Shown piece by piece: positions 1 to 13,800 of a stretch of 64,000 bases of DNA. The DNA is from Nectonema munidae (lineage: Eukaryota; Nematomorpha; Nectonematoida; Nectonematidae). Where the stretch lies: NCBI GenBank assembly GCA_030549495.1, contig JAUIRK010000599.1, positions 186,001-250,000 of the forward strand, given 5' to 3'. Position numbers and translations under genes: made by a program. How positions within the stretch are numbered: the stretch's first letter is position 1; every line of letters begins with the position of its first letter. The notes under the pieces were generated by a model. The model saw only the letters and a program-made list of their open reading frames with translations. It had not been told where the DNA came from and searched no databases.

Positions 1-135
1 CTTGCAAACTTACTGGAAATAAAGCAACGTCTACAAAAATGGTCAATTTGTATATACATTCCTGGCGAAATATTCACTTGACAAAATGCCCGTTCGGCTT
101 ACTCTCTATTTGCCCAAATGTGTGGTCACGGTATA
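1..135 (+). repeat. Dispersed repeat, partial copy (related to 28186-28300)
   Basis: The phrase GCAAACTTACTGGA and the following AAAGYAAYGTCTRCAAAA, then wording on AAATGTCC and TGCCAAATG themes, are shared with 28186-28300. The copy is cut by the window edge. The family is unnamed here; the 28-kb copy is the right part of a possible TIR element. Confidence 0.4.
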
Positions 136-3087
136 ATGAAATTCATACTTGGACAACTGCAATAGCTTTACCGGGGGGGGGGGGGGTAATTAGTTAATAA
201 ATCTGTTTTAAAATGACAAAATACCAGAAATGAGGGTTATTGAAAAATCTATATCCTTTATTTAGTATAAAATAAAAACGCTTTGTTTATGTGAATAAAG
301 CTATAAATGATAACAAACGTATAATGAAATTCATTATATAAGTTGAACCAAAAATATTTTCCATTACAATTAAATTTATTTTTGTAGTTTTCTAAAACAA
401 AACAACTTTTTTAAATCGAATTGAGAAGGTTGTCAAATGCTTTCTTATTATCCCTATCGGACACCATGGCTTATATCTTGCATAAGAATTCTAAAAAAGT
501 TTCTTTACCGCGCACCTACTGACAATTTTGAAGTAGACTGACTACATAAAAAAATATGACAATTTTTAATATATACGAAAAATATCGAAATTATCACAAT
601 AACAATAAATTAGATATTGAGTTAATTTGTTGATTAGTATTTTTAATTAGTTTATTAAAATAAGATTAACTAATTATTATTTAGCTAATTTATTCGTCTG
701 TTAATTTAATTTTTGGTCAGTACTAATGACATAGTATCGATACTACAAGGCCTTGGGTTATTATTGGCTTTTAAAGTCCTATTCTTTTAACAAAATTCGA
801 TAGAACAATCAATAATAATTAGTTTTATATATAGAAATAGCCCCTCTTCATAAAGTGCAGACTTGCGTAGTTCTGTGTTTTAAAGGAAGATTAAATGTAT
901 TCGTGTATATTCGTTAATCGGAAGGAATTATCTGATGTGTAGGTATGAAAAATGTTAACTGCATATGATTTGTATTTTTACTCTTCATTCAGCAGTATAT
1001 TGGTTTTTGCTTTCAATTTTTATTTTAAATTTACTTTTTTTATATTGATTTTTTCAGAAAGGTTTAAAGCGCATAAAGTTCTAAAACGAAACGCTCTTCA
1101 CTCAACTTTTTTGAAGAATCAGGTAAAGATGAGAAAAGTAAAAAAACTTGATGGTTTAGAAGAGACGAATTAAACTTTACAAAATTAGTTATATCTGTCC
1201 ATTTAAATTTTAAAAGCGAAGCAGAACTATAAATTAAACATAAACTCAATTTGTTATGAAGTGTAGGTTAAAAAGATAAAACAAAAATGGAAAAGGATAG
1301 CATATAACTGAAGAGGGACAAAATAGAACTGAAGATAAATTAAAACTAAAAATCGCTTATTTCCCTCCAATAATATCTTTGCATATAATTTTTAATTCTT
1401 TTCCAAAGTTTAAACGGATGGCCATGACCAAATTACTTTTTTGGCCTAAAAATTCCCCCTAAATCCAAGAAAATCATTATTGCTTTCTGAAAATACTTTC
1501 TTCTTCTGAATGATACCATTTTACCGAGAGAATATCTCCATTCCAACTTCGAAGCAAGGCTAAATTTATGATAATTTATTCCCACTCATCATCATCATCA
1601 TCATCATCATCATCAGCAGTCCAACGAATAATTTCTCAATTTTTCAGCAATCCTAATCTTTCTTGTATTTATTGAAAAGGTGTCGTTTTCTTTGCCAGTG
1701 TTCAAGTTAATAATTGCTATTTTTTAATATCCTTGGCATTACTCTTACAATAAGATTAATGATTGATGCTTTCTATGAACTCACAAAATTTGGCATCATA
1801 TTCCTTTGTATTCTTCATTTCTTGCCAAGTTGATAATAATATTCAAAATCTTGTATTGATTTTTCTGTCCATACATAATGATGATATAACAACCATAAAT
1901 ACCAAGTTACTCTAACATGCACTGTTTTTTCTAAGAACTCAATTTCAAAATCACTCTCTCTCTCTCTCTCTGATCGAGAACATAAAATTCACTAAACATT
2001 CATTAGTTTTTCTCTTTTTAAAGCGATCATTTTTTTCTCAATTCCCATTTTTCTGAAAGCATATAAAATTAGGCCCGTGGATGGGGGGGGGCGGACATAT
2101 TCCACGAAATTTTTGGCCTAAGGAAAATTTGTAGTTTCAATTAAAAAAAGACTCGTTTCTTAGATTTTAAAATTTTGAGCCAAACAACTTCAGTTTGGTT
2201 CTTTAGAAATAGTTTTTTAAATTTTTGTTGAACTAAAAAACTTCTTTGTGAATTTTATGGCCTAAAATACTTCAAACTAGTTTAACTTTTGTTTTTTTTA
2301 ATGTATTTTGATCTTATTTACTTTTAATTGGCCTTGAAGAAGTGTATCTTCGAAATTTTTTAACGGATCTTTAATTCGAAATTTTTGTTTTTATATTTTT
2401 TTTTTTTTATTTCAGCTTTTTATTCGACAACAAAATAAAAAGAAGTTTATCAAGAAAATTAAATCATTAGTTGACATTTTAAAAACTGGGAAATAAAAGT
2501 CAAACTTCAAGTTATGAATGATAATAGTGGATATAGATTCATAACGTAGTGAGGAAAAATCAATTTTCTTCTATTTTTTATTTTCTCTAGTTGTTTCCTG
2601 TTATCTGTTTTATTCAAGGCATTTGATATAAAAAATAAGCAAATGAAGTGTGAAATTTGATGATTAATTTTTCCAATTTTCATATTTTGAGAATTATTAT
2701 CTGCCTCCCCCAATTTTATATCATTTCTTCGGCATACACTTTGTTATAATGAGTTGAGTTGAGGCCTCCTTCTATTCCTCTTTATACTTGAAAGTATTTG
2801 ATAAGTGAGAGTATAACAGTAACACCTATTAAACATCTACTCCGATGTAAATTCCTCCTCCAGTTTATATCATTTCTTTTCTTATATACACATTTGAAAA
2901 TGAGGATGTAAACTATCAATGATATCGGAGCGTGAATGCATAGTTATATCCCAGTTTGAATTTTGACTTCTTTAGATCCTGTGAAAATTAGTGCAGACAA
3001 AATACTGTAACACAGCGGCGGATCCAAGGGGGAGGCCTCATGAAAAATGGCTTCGAAAATTACCCTTACTAATGTATACCCTTACAT

Positions 3088-3221
3088 CAGTGGCGTAGCC
3101 AAAAAATGGAAGTTGGAGGGGGGGATGCAAGGAATTTAGGGGGGCAAGCATATTGAAAATAAAATTATTTGGGGGGGGGGGGGGCACTGCCCCCCTTGCC
3201 CCTCCTCTGGCTACGCCACTG
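3088..3221. mobile_element. hAT-type MITE, 134 bp, with 8-bp target duplication
   Basis: The element starts CAGTGGCGTAGCCA and ends TGGCTACGCCACTG, a perfect 14-bp terminal inverted repeat typical of non-autonomous hAT elements. It is flanked by exact 8-bp duplications CCTTACAT at 3080-3087 and 3222-3229. The interior is G-rich on one side and C-rich on the other, so it could fold on itself. No coding capacity. The intact duplication suggests a fairly young insertion. Confidence 0.9.
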
Positions 3222-6002
3222 CCTTACATGTATAAAAAATAAATTTATTCATGTCAAAATAATGTTAAAAATATGAAAACATAGGTAATTAGTGATTCTA
3301 AAACCCCCTAATACAGCTGTCGTATTCTCTGAAGACTTTTAGCAAAATTGCAAAAAAATTAAATAGACCTCCTAACATGTAACCTCTTCGAGGTTATGTA
3401 TACAACATATCTCATGCCAGTATCCTACATCATCTTTCCTTATTTCTTGTGAATACATTTTTTTGATGATTTTGAACATGACTTACTTTTATAAAACGGG
3501 TGTTGCCTTATACATCGGATAATATTTAATGTCTAAATTTTGGTCTTAAATTTTAAGGTCGATTTTTACACGCATTCCTTTAAAATCTCCGGCTCCCGGC
3601 TTTGACTCCGTAACTCTTGTTACGAGCGGGTATGCACCTCAAAACATTTGCTCGTGCTTTATTATTGTGAAATTTCGTAATGTCAGAACAAAAATATGTT
3701 TAGTAACGAGAATAAACAGATAGTAACGCTTTGTGGGCCAGAATTTTGAAGACTAATCTAATGCTTTCTTTTTCAATGGAATTTTTTATATTTAAAGCAG
3801 ATGACTTTTATTTCTTCTCTTGTCACACGGATCCCAATCCGAATCATATGGTAATAATTAAGGCCCCTGCTGGCTGAGTTTTTAGCCATACCGACCACAC
3901 AGTTTATGTCAATGATTTCGAATTTTTTTTTAAAAATCAAAGTTCTGATTTTGAAATTCCATGTTCAATTTCTCAATGTGCTCGCCTTTTGTCGTTTGTC
4001 TACCCAAGTGTACTTACTTGCCCACTGCTGTTGTAAATAATAGTTTTTATTAAAAAAAATGAGTTAATTGCTATTGCTTTCAAATTTTGAACTCAAGGCT
4101 CGATCTTTACAAATATGTACGCCTACGATATTTAGTGTGAATGTAATCTTATCTTGAGAATGACTTTTGACTATTAGTAGGCCGGCATCATTGGTACCTG
4201 TAGCTTGTGGGATTAGCTATTTTTTAAGTAATACGCAACCGAGAATTAAGATATCCTCTAAATCGGTACAAGTTGATTAATAATGAAAAAAGGATCCAAT
4301 TGAAGTTTTTTCAAGTGTTCATTCTTTTTTTGATATGAACAATATTTGATTTCTGTGTTTTACACCACAAGAAGCACCTCCATTCTTCCTTGAAACCATG
4401 TCTAAAAAATGCAATAACAATTTAGATAAGAAATTTAAAATTTGTGCTGCATCTCTAGTCTCAAATTATGGACAATATTTTTGCGAAAAATTTTAGATAA
4501 ATTTTTAATTACCAGTAAATTCCTTTTATATCTGTGTTTAAATGAACTGTATTGAAAATAAAAAAACCACGTGTATATAGAGATTATTAATGATAAGCTT
4601 TGTCATAAAGATTCTAACAACTAACTGTATTTTATCTTTATTTAGAACCGTGCTCCCAAACTACGGGCCATGCCACCCAAAGTAGTCTTGAATCTTTTCC
4701 TTTGGATCGTCTTTGCACCCTTTCTAAATCTGTCACTGCCATAGATATGGAACTTTTTTGGCCGTAAAACAAGAGGTTGACCATGTAATTTTAAAATGGT
4801 TTAATGATATAGTACGCTTACTCGTCCAAAAGCAAAAGATTAAAAATTGAAATAATTTTATAATATTAGCGCTTGAAAAAACAAACCGTAACATATTTTA
4901 AAATTTAATTGAATAAATAATTCAAATGATGCAGCTTATACTTCGCAGCTAAAGCGCATTATAGCTTATACTGACAATTTTATAGTAAATTATAGAAGTA
5001 AAACAAAACAATTAAGAACTCTAAAAAAATTCTATATGTAAAACTATACGTGTATAAAAATAATGACTTTTTCGCATAAATGTTAATTTGTCTCATAACT
5101 TTTGAATCGAATAAAAATTTATTTCCAACTTTACATCTAATGATTCATTTTTTAGTTTTGGAAAAAAAGGTAAATATAAAAAAATAAAATCGACTCATGG
5201 AATGAAAAAATAAATTTTATCCTACGTTTCATATGTGATACATTGGCCAGAATAAGTTGAGGTAATTTCTTATAAGCTTTTTATATCACAATGTACAAAT
5301 AGTTTTTTTGTAAATACTTTAGCGTAAACTTTTAAATAGAGCTCGCATAAGCTACAGCGTATTTCCTGTAAAAAGTGGCGCTAAATTAAATTAATCGATA
5401 AATTAACGTCATTTTTTGCCGGTTGCTATCACATTGCAACATTTGAAATTATTCTCGGCGAAATTAGGGCCGCACTCACTACTCATTGTTCCGAATTCCG
5501 AGATTAGTGAGTGACACCTGTCCTTGTATCACGCAAGTAAGGCAACTCAAATCCTCTTTCAGAACATTAAAAACTACATTGTTGTGTTCCAGTGAAATTT
5601 GTGCTAATTTTTAATTTCTTGTGTTGTGCTTTTTTACGCATCACTAAATCCACCAGAATCCTTAATTTTAGTTGGGTTTTTTTATCTTAGACATTTTATC
5701 AGGTTAAACTGTTTTGTGTGTATAGTTAAATGGATTTGGATCAAATTCTTCTAAGTATCTTTCAATCTAAAATCCACTTGAAAACTGGTACTATGACATT
5801 TCATATGTATGCTTATGTATGGTGGCGCATCAAACCAACTTACAAACTATAAACTATACCTCGTTTCAATGAATGAAATACCTGCTGCTAACCAATAACT
5901 ATTTTTATTAAATTTTACTACTAGTAATTAAAACTAAACTGGTATATACCCTATTTTTTGTGATATTGTTCCATTTTTTTAAATTTTTTTGTTCATGTTT
6001 AG

Positions 6003-6092
6003 GAAGATGGATCAATTGAAGGGCTTGCAGATGAAGAAGGCGATCGAGGAATTTCTCAGGGTCTTAAGTTTGGCTGGATAAAAGGTGTCTTC
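6003..6092 (+). CDS. NKCC: NKCC visible exon 1
   Basis: Codes residues 1-30 of the visible protein, phase 0 at both ends. An acidic stretch ([16 protein letters not shown]) leads into [10 protein letters not shown], the conserved entry to TM1. The acceptor TTCATGTTTAG and donor GTATGT are good. Earlier exons must supply the start codon and N-terminal regulatory region; none was recognised upstream. Confidence 0.92.
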
Positions 6093-9000
6093 GTATGTTT
6101 TTAGTATTTTTTAAGCATAACATGTTTTTATACAGTTGAAATCAGATTTAACGAATTTCTAAGGACCTTTCGGGTTTTTTCGCACCAGTTAAAAGTCTAT
6201 GAAGTTAACTTTTCTTTCCTAATAGCACTTCTAACACACGTTAATGGTCTTATTTTATGCGGTTAGTGTAAAGGAACTTCAAGTTATCAGGTCAACAAAT
6301 GACAACTTTTTAATATTCCATTTTTTGCAAGTAATGTAGATTTTGTAAAATTTTTAGAAAATAACAAATGAAGAGCCAGTTTTAAACAGCTTTTGTATAT
6401 GAAGGAGTTCACAAATCAATTAATTCATCTTGATAGTGATGTGAAGGGAACATTTCAATATAGACAAAGCCTTCTCCGTTGTTGAACATAAATTAATTCA
6501 TTTAATTGATCATCTCATCGAAGAGCTCGAAATAAAAAAAGAAAACTTGTGTTTAATTTTAAATGACCCCGACTAGTAAGACATTTTTGCTGGTAAAATA
6601 CTCTAAGTTCATGTCTAATTTGAAATATTATAGTGTGTTAAGCGAAATTTCAAAACATCAAATTTGATATTTCATGTTAAATAACAAATTCATGTTGAAA
6701 AAGTTTATTCAAAATTCATTCATTGCAACGTAAAAAAGAGTTCTCCCAACTTTGTTGTTTTTTATCTCCAATCTTTTGTTACTTCACGCGTTTTTCAGAA
6801 CTTGTTCAATTATAAAAAGCTGACCTTCTTGATCCTCAAATAAATCTTTCTCAAAGGTGCCTTGAAAGATCTCTATGAGGAGCTTGCCAGTTTGGTTCAA
6901 AAATAGGAGAGGTTTATACGAAGAGCCATAGAAAATTTTTAAATTACAGAATGTAAACATCTAAATTTTTTAAGATGAACATATACAATGTACACATGAT
7001 ACACATACATAATTATAAATTATGATGACATTTATGTAACGAGTGATGATTGGTTAATCCGACCTCTACGGCTACAACAATTCGGATTAAGAAATGTAGG
7101 ATAAAAAATCTTTTAAAAAATCAATAAATCTTATTATTAACTGGAAAAAAGCGTCAAATGGTAAATTGTGAGATTATTAAGTGTCGAATCAGAAGATATT
7201 CTGATTAATAATTAATTTATAATTTGGTATTAGCTTCATGCACTTAGTTTTAGATCTAAAATCATAAAGTATTTTGTAATATTATTTTAGATGTATTTAT
7301 TAACTCTGACAAAGATGCCAAAAACCAACTTTTTTTATATTGGTATTGACACGGTACGTAAGTTGAATACTTCAGAGAAAAGGTGAAGCTTTATTCGACT
7401 AAATATAAGTTACAATAACGAAAGTAAAATTAACCAGGTGTATATATATACAAAGTCGAAGTGTTAATTGATTGTTCTAGGTATTCTTTAAATTGAATAG
7501 TTGAGGCAATAATCACCACAAGTAGATTAGTTAATTGAACAATAATTGAGGCAATAAGTATTACAAGTATAGTAATTAATTGAATGATAACTGAATCAGT
7601 AATTATCACAATACAGGTACAGTAGTTGAAAGAGAATCGAGGCATAATTATCACAGGTATTTTTTGAAAATACTGTTTTTTTTTATCATTTTAGATAAAA
7701 ACAGCAAATAAATCTAAAAAATTGGGACAATATTGTGATGAATTTCTGGCTTATACGTTTTAAATCTCGCCAAAATTATACTATGTCGTGCGATTTTGTT
7801 CAAGTCCTTGTTTTCAAATGAGATTATGTGCTCCTACAAACTAAAAACACCTGGACACTGCGCATATAGACAAGAAAGACAATCAACTAGATACTTCAAA
7901 GGATTTCCTGATGAGTCGATGGAAGGATGGCCGTGGATCAAACGTTGCCTCAAAAATCAGAAAAAGTAGACAACAGAATGTTGAATACACATAATTTCAG
8001 TAAGCCTCACCTTTGGTGAATCTTTGATCATGCCTGCTGAGGCTGTCGTACTTTCAACAATCACTGACCAATAAAGACTCTCTTTCTTCACGCCAAAGGA
8101 AAAATATGGGAAAATTCTATTCGGATTAAGAAATTATCTCGATAGCGACCAAATCTTCAGAAGTTGGCATCTACGACAGTTTTGATAAGTCTAGCAGCCT
8201 ATACAATTTTCAGACTTTCTGTCCATTTTGGCGAAACCATGATTTTAATCCTAGCTGATAAACTTAAGGTTCAAAGATTTTTAATTCCCAAAGTAGAAGC
8301 TTTGTTCACGGTAAAGATCGTTTTTCAAACAATCAACATCAGAAGATTGCTCCTAGTTCATTGTAATACCTTAGATCTTCCGTGTAGAGAGGAAACTTTT
8401 TTTTAAGTTACGTAACTTTTCAAAGAATACTGCGCTGAACATATATATTTCTTTTGATCATGTGTTCTCATTCAACGAATTTTCACGTCAATGCGTCATA
8501 TCATACGCATCTTCAAAATAATTTAATAATGCATATTATTTTTTCCCAATAATTATTTGATACTAAACTTGATTACGAAAATGTGATATCCAGAGCATAA
8601 AGTTTAAGCTAAAATATATATAAAAATAATATAAGATAGTCGAAAAAATTTGACAAATGTTTTTTTTGGAAAAAAACTGTTTTTCAGACATACATTATTG
8701 ATTTTCGATTGATTTTCGATTTAGTATTAAAAATTGTTTTAAATTTCAATTATATTTCTAAAAAAAATTTTATTATCAATCAAAATTTTGGTTGTCAATT
8801 TTTAATTAGCCAGAGATTTTCATAAATAAAATTATTGATTTAAAGGTGTTCTCCAAACTGTATGCGAACATACATTTCCAAGAGATTAATTGATATTTCA
8901 ATGATTGTTTTATATATTAAATCGATACAAAATCTGAATTCATGAATATATCATTAAAACCGATCTATAATGTTTCCAATCAAAAATGCTGACTGATTTT

Positions 9001-10775
9001 CTACCAAAATGAGTAAATTTGATTGATAATTCCACATATTCTTAAAACCTAATTGCTAAAATTGAATCCAAAAAATAAATCAGCATGACCGATCAGAATA
9101 AAAATATATTGAATATAAATAAAATGTCACGGTTTGGAACAAGTTAATCAAAAAGGAAAGAAACCGGAAGTAAAGTTTTAAACAATTTAAAGCATGGTAG
9201 ATTTAGTATAAAAATATATAATTTTTTAAATGTGAATGAATGTTTATAGAGATCATTTTAAGACTTCATCTTCATTCTTTTTCATATCCTAATCGCGAAA
9301 AGAGTCTAGAAATGAAACTATTTGGTCGGGCACACCCTTTTCGATGTTTATTACAAAATATAGTAAATTGAATTAATGAGCAAGAATAAATAAAAGAAAA
9401 CTAAACTATATAAATTTATAACTGTATAAATAAATATAATATTTATAAATATATAGGTAAAAAGTTTTTTACATGTAAAGTGTTTGTCATTCTTAATTTG
9501 TAGTACAATTGGTCTGCCATATGTTAAAACTAGCAAACCGAAGCACCTATTTTTTGGAGCCTAAAAAGTCATGAACCCATTTTTACTTCCAAAGAAAAAT
9601 GAATGAATAAAAAATGTGGAGGTGTATATTTATAACGCTTTTTTTTTAATTTTGAAATAAGTAATTGAAAAGCAAGGATTCTTTTTTATGAAATGAACTT
9701 GCTCACTCACTGATAACCATCTGGAAAGCATAATTATTTTAGGCTTTCAAGTGGCTAACAACATCTTTTAATCTAATTTCAATATAAACTGTGATAAAAC
9801 CTCTCTATTTCTCTCGTTTTATGTTAAATAGATACGATGTGTTTTAAACATATGGGGTGTTATGTTGTTCATGCGATTGTCTTGGATAGTTGGACAAGCT
9901 GGCATCGGTAAAAATATTGAATTATATACATCTTTTTAACTACTACTTATTTATTTTGCATGACTATTATCAAATATTTTTGAATTTGAAGATTTCTCCC
10001 AAAAACATCCTTTTTATGATGAAATTTAAATTCTGTTGGCTTTCATTTTATTCCTTCAATTTTCTAGGATATGGCTCTTTAATCATCATTCTCTCATCTG
10101 TAGTCACTATTTTAACATCGATGTCAATGTCTGCGATTTGTACCAATGGCGAAGTCAAAGGAGGTTTCTTTTTCCATTTTAGAAAAATAGTATTTAAGGC
10201 AGGGTCACGGTTAAAATATATTTCCGAGGTTCAATAATAAAGATATTTTAATTTTTTGAATTCAAACTGATTTCCCAAATTCCACATTTGATAGGAGTTC
10301 AAATTTTTTTTTAAATTTTATAATTTCATATAGGAAAAACATCGTTTAAACTTTTGAAATTTATTTTATTTCTTTTTATTAGTTTTTCTATTAAAAAAAC
10401 CTAAATGTGTTCCGCCAAGGTTTCTCGAGCCAAGTTTTTTCAAAGAAATATTTCTCATTTCTTTTTATAGACACTTTTAATTCGAAATCATCATTGATTA
10501 ACTTGTTTTAGTTAATTCTAACTTTTATATATCAGAGGTCTGGCAAGACCTCCGGGGAGACAACTCGCAAAACTTGCCAGCCTTATTATATATATTTAAA
10601 TGTGTAAATCGTAAAATGCTTAAAAAATATACTTAAAATAAAAATTTTCAAAAAATATTTTACATACATATTGAAAGCCACATTTCAAAAATTCTACCTA
10701 AAAGTTCAAAAAATTTAACTTGAAATTGCAGTTTTATTTCATAAAAACTATATGATTGGTTGAAATGTTTATGTA

Positions 10776-10806
<31 letters not shown>

Positions 10807-13800
10807 CTACTACTCTACTCTCAGAATCTAAATTTATTTGTAGATTTTTATAAAATAGTATTAGTTTTTCCATTTTTTTTATAAATTAACCTTCGTTTTT
10901 TTATTGGTCAGTATAATGTTTTTCTAATAAATTAAAAATTATTTTTGAAGTGAAAAATGTAGATCAAATGTACAAGTTTTGTTGGATAATCGTAGTCCAC
11001 TATTTATTTTTAGATTTTTATAAAATCATTTTAGTTTTCAGTTTTTTATATATTAACATTAGTTTTTTACTTCTTTTGAAGTGCGGGTTTGATTTACACT
11101 TTGATTCGAAAAAATATGTTTTGGATAAATATTATTTTTATTATTGTTTACTGCATTAAATTTAAGGAGATAAGGGATGCATTTTAAACTAAAGCTTTTT
11201 TCATTTTGACAAATTTTTACCTATATTCTGTGACAATTTCCAGCCCAATTATAAAGCGACTCTACTTTCAGAATCTAAATTTATTTGTATATTGAAGAAA
11301 TATTTTTTCAGTATAAAGAGTTTAGAAAACTCTTCTCTAATATGTAATGATATATTCTCATAACCTGTACGGTTGAACGCGGGTAGACAACTTGCGTGTT
11401 ATCTCCAACCCGTATATTACGATGATTCTTCTCCAACCTGTATTCTACGATGATTCATCTCCAAACTATATACTACAATGATTCATCTCCAACCTGTATA
11501 CTACGATAATTCATCTCCAACCTGTATACTACGATGATTCATCTTCAACCTGTATACTACGATGGTTTCTATTCCATGTACAAATAACTAGGGAGACAAT
11601 GTTCAACTTTCTGTTCACATTCTGCTAGATGTAAGATTTGATATACCTCATTCGGGGAGACGATGCTACATAAGTTATTATCTATATACATTATACCTGT
11701 ATACTACGTTGGTTCATCTCCAACCTGTATACCGCGATAATTCATCTCCAACCTATATAATATATTTTATCAAATAATCAAAATAAAATTCTGTAATCAA
11801 AGAATCGAAAAATATTCTTTAAAAAATCAAAAAATATCAAACTTTCTTTTCATATTTTGCTACCTCATACGATGTTACAAATTATTACCTATACTTTGCA
11901 ATTTGCACGATTTTAAATATTATATTTGTCAAATAATCAAAATAAAATTCTGTAATCAAAGAATCGAAAAATATTCTTTAAAAAATCAAAAAATATCAAA
12001 GTTTCTGTTCATATTTTGCTACCTCATACGATGTTACAAAAGTTATTACCTATACTTTGCAATTTGAACAATTTTAAATATTATATTTGTCGAATAATCA
12101 AAGAATCGAAAAATGTTAAAATCAAAAAATATTTATTATCGAATAATCAAAGAATCGAAAAATGTTCAAATCAAAAAATATTTATTCTTTTTAAATATAT
12201 CGTTGGCTCCCCTTACTTTTAAAATTGAAAGATAAACCTAGTCTTTAATAATTAATTTTTATCAAATTATGCACATACGAAACTAAAAGTAAGGGGAGCC
12301 AACGATATATTTAAAAAGAATAAATATTTTTTGATTTGAACATTTTTCGATTCTTTGATTATTATTCGACAAATATAATATTTAAAATCGTACAAATTGC
12401 AAAGTATAGGTAATAACTTTTGTAACATCGTATGAGGTAGCAAAATATGAACAGAAAGTTTGATATTTTTTGATTTTTTAAAGAATATTTTTCGATTCTT
12501 TGATATGAATTATCGCGGTATACAGGTTGGAGATGAACCATCGTAGTATACAGGTATAATGTATATAGGTAATAACTTATGTAGCATCGTCTCCCCGAAT
12601 GAGGTATATCAAATCTTACATCTAGCAGAATGTGAACAGAAAGTTGAACATTGTCTCCCTTATTATTTGTACATGGAATAGAAACCATCGTAGTATACAG
12701 GTTGAAGATGAATCATCGTAGTATACAGGTTGGAGATGAATTATCGTAGTATACAGGTTGGAGATGAATCATTGTAGTATATAGTTTGGAGATATTCATT
12801 TATATTAATTTATTATTATCAGTTATATATTTACTTTATCATTTTTTGGTTAAAATAATTGCCTATTTTTTTAGTTGATTAATCTACTTTTTAATTTATG
12901 CTAGGTGGCTAGTAAGGTAGATAGTTTTGTAATTAGTTTTGAGGAGCGTGAGTTAGATTCGTTGGCTACCACAAGGTATCTAATTCGATTCTTATCACTC
13001 AAGTTCGACTGCACTGGGCAATTCCTCCTTTTCAATGAAAACACTTTAAGGTGCTTTTACGTTAATCACTCAGCTGCTTCAATAATTTTAGAATCTACAC
13101 CTGATTAAAGCTAAAAAGTTTTTTCAAACATATGTTCCTTTTTCACTTTTTAAATGCATGTATTATTCTGAATACATTTGTTTTTTGACAGGTGGCGCTT
13201 ATTTCATGATATCTCGAAGTCTTGGCCCTGAATTTGGCGGGCCAATTGGCGTTGTTTTCTCAATAGCAAATATCGTTGGTGTTGCGATGTACGTGGTGGG
13301 ATTTTCGGAAACAACCACAGACATAATCAAGGTTTTTCTTAATTTTATATGTTTTGTGTTAAGAAAAGATAGCTAATACAAATTATTTTGGTTATAACCG
13401 CAAGGAGTAGAGTTTCTGTTTAAATGATAATAATATTTTGGATTTATCAATCAAATAATCTAATTTTAAAAATAGTATAAATGTGATATTTTTTGCCGAA
13501 GGTAACAGTTAAGAAGAGGTCGACTTTATTGTAATCTTGACAGGGGGATTATGTGGCAGCATGTGTATTGAAAACGAAATGCTTTTAGTTCAAGTAGTTT
13601 GTATTATGATAAAAAGTGCGCAATGGGAAGAGTAAAAAGAAGAATAAGCTATATATATTGTATACTATGAGTAAAAGTATTTACTCACCTTTTACGAGAT
13701 TCAACATCAAAATAGTCCAAGCTTTTTTATAGTCCCGGCTGTATTAAAATCACCCCCTGTCAGTTTTGCGCCCACCCCTTTACTTGGAGTCTGGCGATGA

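Larger units (their letters stand above)
1..6002. other. Sequence upstream of the first recognised NKCC exon
   Basis: No exon of the cotransporter or of any other gene could be recognised here; it is presumably an intron or 5' flank. It holds a dispersed-repeat copy at the left edge, simple repeats (G-run near 174-186, CAT run near 1585-1615, CT run near 1955-1971) and a hAT MITE at 3088-3221. Hat-like sequence starts also appear at about 3013 (CAGCGGCGGATCCA) and 4655 without visible partners. A somewhat less AT-rich block at 5400-5740 has a 9-bp stem, CACTCACTA/TAGTGAGTG. Short ORFs such as 952-1173 look random. Confidence 0.5.
10164..13191 (+). other. Intron 3
   Basis: Mostly occupied by repeats: AAT microsatellite near 10783-10805, degenerate duplicated AT-rich blocks at 10820-11300 sharing TAGATTTTTATAAAAT, and the large fold-back at 11457-12793. 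A 67-codon open frame at 12905-13108 sits between the fold-back and exon 4; it resembles nothing I recognise and is not part of the cotransporter. Confidence 0.45.

Noticed and set aside
952-1173. Small genes from isolated short frames such as 952-1173, 8164-8406, 9351-9536, 10950-11159, 12905-13108, 28660-28923 and 46796-46984
   Set aside because: Lengths are near the minimum, composition is AT-driven and no family motif or splice context supports them.
5730-5852. Alternative first exon starting MDLDQILLSIFQ
   Set aside because: The 40-codon frame has no donor that joins it in frame to NKCC exon 1 and no similarity to NKCC N-termini.
11396-11567. CRISPR array
   Set aside because: Eukaryotic context; units are head-to-tail without spacers, so it is a minisatellite. 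The same applies to 48534-52260 and 55786-56086.
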